Assembly (NCBI GenBank): GCA_015654675.1
Contig: JAATGM010000047.1
Span: 62,001 to 126,000, forward strand
Direction: 5' to 3'
Source of the DNA: Planctomycetota bacterium
GTDB lineage: Bacteria; Planctomycetota; Phycisphaerae; UBA1845; UTPLA1
Length of the DNA: 64,000 bases
Shown: in pieces, positions 57,459 to 64,000 of the stretch
How positions within the stretch are numbered: the first letter of the stretch is position 1
How the letters are laid out: every line of letters starts with the position of its first letter
Position numbers and translations under genes: made by a program
Notes under the pieces: model-generated
Told to the model about the DNA's origin: nothing
The model's database searches: none
The model's input: only the letters and a program-made list of their open reading frames with translations

Positions 57459-58301
57459 ATGCCCAAACCCGACCCACCCGCCCCAAACACGACAAACATC
57501 TGGGACAATCTTCTCTGCCCCGTCTGCGAATATAGCTTGCGTGGCCTCCCCGAGCCGCGCTGCCCCGAATGCGGTGACGTACTTACGGACGAACAACTCT
57601 CGGACTTCGACCGACCGGTTCCCCGACCGGCAATGCCCTGGGACCGGCATGCGGGAATCGTGTCTTATCTGAAAACCTGGTGGCAGGTTGCGACCTCCCC
57701 TGGCCGAACCGCGCGCGGCTTTCCCGCGGTTCCGATTTCCGAGAACGCTCGCCGCTACGCCCGCATAAGCACCATTGCCGCCATCCTGATGTTCGTCGTC
57801 TGCAATCTACGATTGTTCTGGCTCCGCCCGGAATCACTCTTTCCCACCCTACTCGGATTCACCATCGGATCGATCTTCGCATACGAGACCTGCGAATCAC
57901 TCCTGGCCGAATTGCTCTCAAACGTCGCTCGTCCACCTCACCAGCGCGACCCGACGGCATACTGGTTTTGGCAAGGACTTCTCCAATATCTTGGAGGCTT
58001 CAAGCCGCTCCTCGTCGCTTGCGCTTGTGTGGGGCTTCAAGTGTTCGGAGGTCCACGAACTTCCAGTGTCGCACCTCATCTGCTTACCGCTTCATGGCTG
58101 CTCAGCATCGCAGTCGTCGGGTGGTGGTTCGCGGCGGTCGTGACCATGGCCAGGCAGTGGGAGCAGGGCGCGGCAATTGTTGCAAAGTCGGTCGCATGCG
58201 TCGCAGGTACAGCCTTGGTTGCAGGGGTTGTTTTCTGGCTCCTTGGCGCGATCTCTGCCGCGCTTGGATTTGCTGTCGCAGCCCTGCTTGAGGGTCTTTG
58301 A
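57459..58301 (+). CDS. Zinc-ribbon multi-helix membrane protein
   Basis: 280 residues. N-terminal ribbon 'CPVCEYSLRGLPEPRCPECG' (20-39), the planctomycete-type motif, then a Pro-rich linker and five or six membrane helices ('ISTIAAILMFVVCNLRLFWL', 'TASWLLSIAVVGWWFAAVVT', 'VACVAGTALVAGVVFWLLGA'), resembling Yip1-like layouts. Function unknown. A TAGAAT box ends nine bases before the ATG with no Shine-Dalgarno, another possible very short leader. Confidence 0.78.
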   Translation: MPKPDPPAPNTTNIWDNLLCPVCEYSLRGLPEPRCPECGDVLTDEQLSDFDRPVPRPAMPWDRHAGIVSYLKTWWQVATSPGRTARGFPAVPISENARRYARISTIAAILMFVVCNLRLFWLRPESLFPTLLGFTIGSIFAYETCESLLAELLSNVARPPHQRDPTAYWFWQGLLQYLGGFKPLLVACACVGLQVFGGPRTSSVAPHLLTASWLLSIAVVGWWFAAVVTMARQWEQGAAIVAKSVACVAGTALVAGVVFWLLGAISAALGFAVAALLEGL

Positions 58302-58444
58302 TTGACGACGAACCGTCTACGGACAAGCCGTCATCGAATCATTCAACAACTTCGCGCCGAATCATCCGGGAACCGCGTCGCTGTCGTCCATTCGAGATTT
58401 CTGCCCGCCTAGACCGTAAGCTATGCCATCGGCTGGAGGAACCG

Positions 58445-59494
58445 ATGTTCAAACCAAATCGAACCGCTGGCTGGCGCGGCGTCGTGCCGCTGCTGCTTCT
58501 GACGTGTGTGTGTGGTCTAGCCGAGCTGGCGGCGCCACCTGCGTCGAATGCACAAACCACGCAGGCCGGCGCCTTGGACTCGGTTGCGCCCGGACGACTG
58601 AATGCACCCGCATCCTTGCACGAGGCCGCGAAGGTCATCGACTTTCGCACGTTTCCCGCGCTAAAGCGCGACGAATTCGTGCAGCAGTCCGCAACAAAGT
58701 TCGTTTACACCCTCGCCCAACCGGACCTTTCCAAAGACATGCAGTTCTACCGCGACAAGTTCACCGCCGCGGGCTGGAAGATCGACTACGACAAGGTCGA
58801 CCCCAAACTTTCGTTCGGTACGTTTCGCTGCTCGAAACAGGGGTTCGTCGTGGATGTGACCATCTTCCAGAACCCCGGCAACAAGAAAATGCAGGTATCG
58901 CTGGAGAACCAGGGCAATGTCGATGCCCGCGCAATCCCGCGGCCGGCAGGCGCCGATGTCACGCAAGCGCAATCCAACGTGGCGATCTTCCGCACTGGTT
59001 CAAAGCCGGCCGAGGTCGCGCGCTTTCTGCGGACCGAACTGAAGCGCCTCGGCTGGCGCGAGGCCGTGAACCCCGACATGCCGGCTGACGAGGAGCAGGA
59101 TGATTCCGGCTACGTGAGCTTCATCCAGCGCGGCGTGCACATCGGCGCGAATATGCAGGTCAAGGATGGGAAGACCGAGGTCATGTACGATGCCGGCCTG
59201 CTCCAGGTGGGAGTGCCGATCATGCCCGATGCAAAGGGCCGCATTGAGCATTGCGAAGCGCCGTATCTTCACCTGGGCTACGCGACGCCATCGCCGCCGA
59301 ACGCCGTGCTCGAGTTTTACCGCAAGGAGCTGCCCGCTCTGGGCTGGTCGCTGCGTCCCGGCACGGGCAAGATCGAGAACGGCAAGGCCAAGGCGGCTTT
59401 CGACGGGCCGGACAAGAAGGCCCTGCGTCTGGAGCTGCTCAACCAGGGCGGTCCCACGCTCGTGCTCGTCTCCAACCGGCCCGAGGGGCGGTGA
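58445..59494 (+). CDS. Secreted repeat protein, hypothetical
   Basis: 349 residues from ATG 58445 (GGAGG five bases upstream). Signal peptide 'VVPLLLLTCVCGLAELAAPP', then three copies of one domain of about 100 residues. Each has a helix ending in a Gly-Trp ('MQFYRDKFTAAGWKIDYDK', 'ARFLRTELKRLGWREAVN', 'LEFYRKELPALGWSLRPG') followed by strands and a closing 'LENQGN' or 'LLNQGG'. The unit resembles small alpha/beta domains found in planctomycete exported proteins. Function not known. Confidence 0.75.
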   Translation: MFKPNRTAGWRGVVPLLLLTCVCGLAELAAPPASNAQTTQAGALDSVAPGRLNAPASLHEAAKVIDFRTFPALKRDEFVQQSATKFVYTLAQPDLSKDMQFYRDKFTAAGWKIDYDKVDPKLSFGTFRCSKQGFVVDVTIFQNPGNKKMQVSLENQGNVDARAIPRPAGADVTQAQSNVAIFRTGSKPAEVARFLRTELKRLGWREAVNPDMPADEEQDDSGYVSFIQRGVHIGANMQVKDGKTEVMYDAGLLQVGVPIMPDAKGRIEHCEAPYLHLGYATPSPPNAVLEFYRKELPALGWSLRPGTGKIENGKAKAAFDGPDKKALRLELLNQGGPTLVLVSNRPEGR

Positions 59495-59588
59495 AGGGCG
59501 CGTGGGTCCGGCGTCGCAGTGCCGGCCCAGCGGTTCTTCAGCGCGAGGTCGTGCTCGTTGTGGCGAGCGCATTTCGCCACTCGCTTTC

Positions 59589-61544
59589 CTACGGGCACAT
59601 TGGGTTCGGGTCGTTCAGGAGCTTCGCGACAAACACCGGCCAATCCGGCAACGCCGGATCAAACAACCCATCCCCATTCATATCCGAACACCCGCACCCC
59701 GGCGCAGCCGGCGTCCCGCCCATCCAACACGCCGTAAATCGTTGCACATCCCGCCCATCCACAAAGTTGTCCCCGTTCACATCGCCCGGACAAGTTCCGC
59801 ACAGCAGCACCGCCGCCGGTGCCTCAATAGCCCCCACATCGCATTCCGCAATCCCGTTCCCATCCCCATCCACAGGCCGCAGGTTGCCACACTGATCGAC
59901 CGTCAGCACATTCCCCGCCACATCCGCACAGAACCCGCGATCAATCGCCGGACTCCCGGGTAGGGGGGTAAACGCCGGCGCGATACCACAAGGAGTCGGA
60001 GGCGAAAGCATCGTGTTGATCGGCACCGCCATCGTCCCCGACTGATCACTCGCCGCCCCAAGTCCGCCGCTCCCGTCCACATCAATGTTGTGCCCCAACG
60101 ACGTCACCGGCGAAGCCGCGAGAATGTTCGCAAAAATCCCCGGCGGCGAGCCGTTGTCATCCACGATCGTCCCGATGATCCGCAGCGTCGCCACCGTCCC
60201 CAGCGTGTTCCCGTTGTAAATGCTGTTCCCAAATCCGGGCGCTGCCCCGTTGAACACCATCGTGCAAGCGCTCAGCTCAACCGTTCCGCTGAAATCATTC
60301 GCAATCCCGCCGCCGACGCCCTGCACCGCCGTATTCCCATCAATCGTGCAATTTACCGCCCGCACAATCCCCGCCGGATTCTGGTTGTAAATCGCCCCGC
60401 CGCCGGCCGCATTGACCACCAGCCCATCCGACCGATTGTTCGAAATCCCGCACCGCGTCAGCGTCACGTCGCCCGCATTGTTGATCGCACCGCCCAGGTT
60501 GGTCGCCGCGTTAAGTCGAAAGAAGCACTCGCTCGCCCGCAACGTCGAACCAAACTGGTTATTGATCGCGCCGCCGCCATTGTCGGCCGTGTTCGACTCG
60601 AACCTGACGCGCTCCAGCGTTACCGACCCCGGCGTCTGGTTCGCGATGCCGCCGCCATTTCCGCCGCCGATCGCACGATTCGCGACAATCGGCACGTCGG
60701 CGATTGTCAACGACCCGAGATTCCGAAATGCTCCGCCCTGCGTAGCCTGATTACTCTGAACCAGCCCGCTCTGAATCTTCACCGACGCGCCACCCGCAAC
60801 ATGCATGAACCCACCGCGATTCGCCTGGTCAAAAATCCCGCCGACATTGGTCCCATCAAACTGCGCCCCAATCGCCAGAAAAATCCCGCCGCCATCGCCG
60901 CTCGCAATGCACCCCGACGCCCCAAAGTTAGTCGCCTCAACTTTCTTCGACGACCAAAGCCCCGCGCCGGTCGTCGCCATGCCCCCCTCAAGCTGCACGT
61001 CGCGAAATCGCAAGATGCCGCCCTCATGCAAAATCGTCCCGCCCGTCGTCCCGTTGAACCCCGTCGCCTGTCCGAATTGAAGCGTCAGTCCCGAAAGCAG
61101 CACCGGCGTCGTCGCCGCCAGCGTATTCCGAATTCGAAACACGCGATCTGCCTGCCCGGCCGGAAACCCATTCGCCATGACGAAAGTTGCCCCGGCACCC
61201 GTCCCCAGAATCTGCAACTCCGTCATCGCCGGAATCGGATCGATATCGATATCACCCACAGCCGCACCGCCAACACCGCCGATCGAAAGCACGTAGTTCC
61301 CCGAACTCGGCAAAACGACCTGCACCAATCCCGCCGTAGCCGTCGCCTCCATCACCGCCGCCCGCAAAGAGCAGTTCCCGTTCGCGTCCGAGCAAACCCC
61401 ATCCCCCGGCAACGAATCCACCGAATCAGAAAACACGTTCACCACATACGTCGTCTGCCCAAAGGCCGGCCCCGTAAGAAGCACAATCGCCGCAACGGCA
61501 ATCAACCAACAAAACGGCGCGGGAACTGATGCAATCGTCCGCAT
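59589..61544 (-). CDS. Secreted CSLREA/beta-helix protein with dockerin-like C terminus
   Basis: 651 residues; GGAG seven bases before the ATG. Signal peptide ('[19 protein letters not shown]'), then the CSLREA-type N-terminal motif '[19 protein letters not shown]', a right-handed parallel beta-helix with repeats such as '[20 protein letters not shown]' and '[19 protein letters not shown]', a choice-of-anchor-like segment ('[15 protein letters not shown]'), and two dockerin-like units ('[19 protein letters not shown]', '[20 protein letters not shown]'). Likely extracellular, perhaps polysaccharide-binding. Confidence 0.88.
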   Translation of the reverse strand: MRTIASVPAPFCWLIAVAAIVLLTGPAFGQTTYVVNVFSDSVDSLPGDGVCSDANGNCSLRAAVMEATATAGLVQVVLPSSGNYVLSIGGVGGAAVGDIDIDPIPAMTELQILGTGAGATFVMANGFPAGQADRVFRIRNTLAATTPVLLSGLTLQFGQATGFNGTTGGTILHEGGILRFRDVQLEGGMATTGAGLWSSKKVEATNFGASGCIASGDGGGIFLAIGAQFDGTNVGGIFDQANRGGFMHVAGGASVKIQSGLVQSNQATQGGAFRNLGSLTIADVPIVANRAIGGGNGGGIANQTPGSVTLERVRFESNTADNGGGAINNQFGSTLRASECFFRLNAATNLGGAINNAGDVTLTRCGISNNRSDGLVVNAAGGGAIYNQNPAGIVRAVNCTIDGNTAVQGVGGGIANDFSGTVELSACTMVFNGAAPGFGNSIYNGNTLGTVATLRIIGTIVDDNGSPPGIFANILAASPVTSLGHNIDVDGSGGLGAASDQSGTMAVPINTMLSPPTPCGIAPAFTPLPGSPAIDRGFCADVAGNVLTVDQCGNLRPVDGDGNGIAECDVGAIEAPAAVLLCGTCPGDVNGDNFVDGRDVQRFTACWMGGTPAAPGCGCSDMNGDGLFDPALPDWPVFVAKLLNDPNPMCP

Positions 61545-61731
61545 GAACCATCTCCGATGCCGCGAGGCCTCTCAAAGTATGACGGCTGATCCCCGCGCCC
61601 CGGACACGCGATTCCCCAACTCCAGCCACCGCTATCCCTTCCGTCCCGCCTTCCCGCCCGCCCAATCCCCGCTAAAATGCCCCCAACCAGAAGTAGCAGA
61701 GCCACCAGGACACAAACGAAGGGAGCAAACC

Positions 61732-63213
61732 ATGTCCACCGCCACCATGCCCGTTTCAGACCGCAAAATCAAAATCGGCGCCACCAAGCTGCTGATCAAC
61801 AACGAATGGGTCGGCGCCGAGTCCGGCCGCACCTTCGAATCCATCGACCCGACCAACGGCGAGGTCATCTGCCACGTCGCCGAGGCCGACGAAGCCGATG
61901 TCCACAAGGCCGTCAAGGCCGCCCGCGCCGCCTTCGAGCCGGGCAGCAAGTGGCGCAAAATGTCCGCCACCCGCCGCGGCGAACTCCTCTACAAGCTCGC
62001 CGCGCTCATCGAAGCCAACATCGACGAGCTCGCCAAGCTCGAATCCATCGACAACGGCAAACCCTACGCCGTCGCCAAGGCCGCCGATCTCCCGCTCACC
62101 ATCGCCTGCTACAAATACTTCGCCGGCTGGGCCGACAAAATTCACGGCAAGACCATCCCCATCGGCGGCCCCTACTTCTGCTACACCCGCCCCGAACCCG
62201 TCGGCGTCTGCGGCCAGATCATTCCATGGAACTTCCCGCTCCTCATGCAGGCCTGGAAGCTCGCCCCCGCGCTCGCCTGTGGCAACACTATCATCCTTAA
62301 GCCCGCCGAGCAGACGCCGCTCACCGCCCTCCGCATCGGCGAGCTCATCGTCGAAGCCGGCTTCCCCGCCGGCGTCGTCAACATCCTCCCCGGCTTCGGC
62401 CCCACGGCTGGCGCCGCAATCTCCGGCCACATGGACATCGACAAAGTCGCCTTCACCGGCTCGACCGAGGTCGGCAAGCTCATCATGGAGGCCGCCGCCA
62501 AGAGCAACCTCAAGCGAATCACGCTCGAACTCGGCGGCAAGAGCCCCAACATCGTATTCGCCGACGCCGACCTCGACGCCGCCGTCGAGGGCTCGCACTT
62601 CGCCCTCTTCTTCAACCAGGGCCAGTGCTGCTGCGCCGGCAGCCGCCTCTTCGTCGAGGAAAAAGTCTACGACGAGTTCGTCGCCAAGAGCGTCGAGCGC
62701 GCCAAGAAACGCACCGTCGGCGACCCGTTCGACCCCAAGACCGAGCAGGGCCCCCAGGTGGACAAAGCCCAGTTCGACAAGGTCATGAGCTACATCGACG
62801 CCGGCAAGCGGGAAGGCGCCAAGCTCCTCGCCGGCGGCGGCCGCAAGGGCGAAAAAGGTTTCTTTATTGAGCCGACCGTCTTCGGCGACGTGAAGGACGA
62901 AATGAAGATCGCCCAGGAGGAAATTTTCGGCCCCGTCCTCAGCATCATCAAGTTCAAGGATCTGAACGACGTCATCCAGCGCGCCAACAAGTCCATCTAC
63001 GGCCTCGCCGCCGCCGTCTGGACGCGCGACATCGGCAAGGCCCACGCCATCGCCAACGGCGTCCGCGCCGGCACCGTCTGGGTCAACTGCTACGACGTCT
63101 TCGACGCCGCCGCCCCCTTCGGCGGCTTCAAACAATCCGGCATTGGCCGCGAACTCGGTGAATACGGCTTGCAGCAGTACAGCGAAATCAAAACGGTCAC
63201 CATCAAGCTCTGA
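61732..63213 (+). CDS. Aldehyde dehydrogenase (NAD(P)+, ALDH1/2-like)
   Basis: 493 residues from ATG 61732 (GGGAG seven bases upstream). NAD-binding and catalytic motifs: '[20 protein letters not shown]', '[11 protein letters not shown]', Glu in '[13 protein letters not shown]', and catalytic Cys in '[14 protein letters not shown]' (one of three adjacent Cys). C terminus '[20 protein letters not shown]' closes the fold. Oxidises aldehydes to acids; substrate not determined, with general ALDH1/2 or betaine-aldehyde type likeness. Monocistronic, with a strong terminator 21 bases downstream. Confidence 0.95.
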   Translation: MSTATMPVSDRKIKIGATKLLINNEWVGAESGRTFESIDPTNGEVICHVAEADEADVHKAVKAARAAFEPGSKWRKMSATRRGELLYKLAALIEANIDELAKLESIDNGKPYAVAKAADLPLTIACYKYFAGWADKIHGKTIPIGGPYFCYTRPEPVGVCGQIIPWNFPLLMQAWKLAPALACGNTIILKPAEQTPLTALRIGELIVEAGFPAGVVNILPGFGPTAGAAISGHMDIDKVAFTGSTEVGKLIMEAAAKSNLKRITLELGGKSPNIVFADADLDAAVEGSHFALFFNQGQCCCAGSRLFVEEKVYDEFVAKSVERAKKRTVGDPFDPKTEQGPQVDKAQFDKVMSYIDAGKREGAKLLAGGGRKGEKGFFIEPTVFGDVKDEMKIAQEEIFGPVLSIIKFKDLNDVIQRANKSIYGLAAAVWTRDIGKAHAIANGVRAGTVWVNCYDVFDAAAPFGGFKQSGIGRELGEYGLQQYSEIKTVTIKL

Positions 63214-63234
63214 CGATCCAGTCCTAAAGAACCT

Positions 63235-63275
63235 GAAGGCCCGTCGATCACCAATCGACGGGCCTTCTTCGTTTC
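63235..63275 (+). terminator. Rho-independent terminator of the aldehyde dehydrogenase gene
   Basis: GAAGGCCCGTCGAT (63235-63248), loop CACCA, ATCGACGGGCCTTC (63254-63267): a perfect 14-bp stem, followed by TTCGTTTC. Confidence 0.88.
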
Positions 63276-63319
63276 AACCCGATCTTCGCCTCCACGCTCG
63301 GTTCTCTCCCAAACAGAAT

Positions 63320-63348
63320 GGGGCCCGCGGATGTCATCCACGGGCCCC
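63320..63348. terminator. Hairpin, possible terminator of the small-peptide genes
   Basis: GGGGCCCG (63320-63327) pairs with CGGGCCCC (63341-63348), one C/A mismatch, then GGAT/ATCC and loop GTC. It lies 28 bases after the stop of the minus-strand 38-residue gene. A T-run is weak on either strand. Confidence 0.5.
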
Positions 63349-63375
63349 GTCACTGGCTCGCTTTCCCCTTCGGAA

Positions 63376-63492
63376 TTAGAGCCCCATCGACGACACGACG
63401 TTGTACGGCACACTCAACATGTCCACCGCCATCGACCACGGAAACTGGTTCGGGATCTGGTTGATGAGGATTTTCAGAAACAAAGCAATCAT
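63376..63492 (-). CDS. Tiny hydrophobic peptide, 38 residues
   Basis: ATG 63492 follows AAAGGAG by exactly seven bases, an optimal ribosome site. Sequence begins 'MIALFLKILINQIPNQFPWS' and ends 'VDMLSVPYNVVSSMGL'; amphipathic to hydrophobic. It lies after another tiny gene (63631-63768) on the same strand, and a hairpin lies 28 bases downstream. No family recognised. Confidence 0.6.
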   Translation of the reverse strand: MIALFLKILINQIPNQFPWSMAVDMLSVPYNVVSSMGL

Positions 63493-63630
63493 CGCACAAC
63501 TCCTTTCAGACAAAAACTCTCTGCAAATACGGGGCCGCGTGTTCCCGTCCCCCGGGGCGCCACGCGGCCCGCGGTCAAGGGTTCTCGCATCACCATGCGA
63601 GCCCGTTATTTTCAAAGTTGTGTTTGGAAA

Positions 63631-63768
63631 TCAGTGAGCGGCCGTTCCACCCAGCCACGTCGGAACGTGCTGCCGGACGTGTTCGATCAGCGCGTCGCCG
63701 CTCGCCAGCGCCAGAAATCCCAGCAGCAAAGTCGAGGCAACCGGATCGATCGTGTCGAGCGTAAACAT
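63631..63768 (-). CDS. Tiny membrane peptide, 45 residues
   Basis: ATG 63768 with GGAGG ten bases upstream. One membrane helix, 'PVASTLLLGFLALASGDALI', then 'EHVRQHVPTWLGGTAAH'. A 7-bp hairpin CTCGCAT-CACC-ATGCGAG (63584-63601) lies between it and the next tiny gene. No family recognised. Confidence 0.5.
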   Translation of the reverse strand: MFTLDTIDPVASTLLLGFLALASGDALIEHVRQHVPTWLGGTAAH

Positions 63769-64000
63769 GGCTTTCAAACCTCCGGGGAGAGAGGCCGCCG
63801 TGCGGCATCGCGAGTTTTTACTGCCCGTCTTCATCACGACTGACGCTTATCCATTCCCCGTGCCACCACTCGAACCCCGCGTTACACTCCAATAATCGAG
63901 GCCGGCCGGCCAAGCTGGGTAAATCTTCCCGCTTATGGGATTTGCCCCCCGCAATGCTGCCATGAGGTGTACCCAATGCCCCCCAATTGGATCCTGACCG
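63769..64000. other. Right window end, no complete gene
   Basis: An ATG at 63976 opens a frame (MPPNWILT) that runs off the window and may be the start of a gene, without a clear ribosome site. Nothing else is supported here. Confidence 0.25.

Noticed and set aside
60090-61529. 479-codon plus-strand frame opposite the beta-helix gene
   Set aside because: Arg/Pro/His-rich without structure; the minus-strand frame has a signal peptide, CSLREA motif and dockerin-like end.

Overview
The window looks like a stretch of chromosome from a planctomycete (Planctomycetota, perhaps Phycisphaerae-like). The evidence is high GC, three very large membrane-anchored Ser/Thr kinases with tetratricopeptide (TPR) tails (two directly behind an ECF sigma factor gene), many secreted proteins ending in a dockerin-like 'CPGD.N.DG..NG.DI..F' module, a PEP-CTERM protein, and 'CxxC...RCPECG' zinc-ribbon membrane proteins. 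This is inference from gene content; there is no rRNA to confirm it. No phage, insertion sequence or CRISPR array is visible. One tRNA (Gly, anticodon CCC) is present.

Layout. 1-5.6 kb: a TPR kinase, then a convergent five-gene operon on the minus strand (ArsR regulator, SRPBCC protein, DUF899 protein, small CPxC membrane protein, DinB-like protein). A consensus promoter with an overlapping palindrome drives it, placed so that the mRNA should start at the ATG. 5.7-8.1 kb: two FtsX-type permeases without an ATPase. 8.2-11.7 kb: a three-gene operon in which a B12-binding-type radical SAM enzyme sits between two different DUF3419 (BtaA-like 3-amino-3-carboxypropyl transferase) proteins; this is the best candidate for an undescribed pathway. 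11.7-14.3 kb: Ohr, AlkD-like glycosylase, a membrane protein, DUF1801. 14.4-23.3 kb: secreted dockerin-type proteins, an ECF-kinase pair, the tRNA, and two apparent gene remnants beside it. 23.7-27.3 kb: a GH63-like glucosidase and a Tat-exported VOC protein.

27.4-35.1 kb is a reductive pyrimidine (or hydantoin) catabolism cluster: NCS1 nucleobase transporter, dihydropyrimidinase, and the PreT and PreA subunits of NAD-dependent dihydropyrimidine dehydrogenase. It is interrupted twice by two-gene modules, each a nucleotidyltransferase-like protein plus a small partner, and carries two copies of a REP-like hairpin repeat. No beta-ureidopropionase gene is in the window.

35-49.5 kb: lipoproteins, an FG-GAP propeller gene broken by one nonsense codon, a second ECF-kinase pair, ABC permeases, a PEP-CTERM protein, tiny membrane proteins and a UbiB-type kinase. 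49.5-56.4 kb: a minus-strand run with leucyl-tRNA synthetase, a CYTH protein, an epimerase, a dockerin-bearing hydrolase and a secreted helical protein. 56.8-64 kb: a coiled-coil protein, a hairpin-rich repeat region, zinc-ribbon and repeat proteins, a CSLREA/beta-helix protein, an aldehyde dehydrogenase with a strong terminator, and two tiny peptide genes with strong ribosome binding sites.

Several genes have a -10-like hexamer ending 6-9 bases before the start codon and no Shine-Dalgarno sequence, so leaderless transcripts may be common here.
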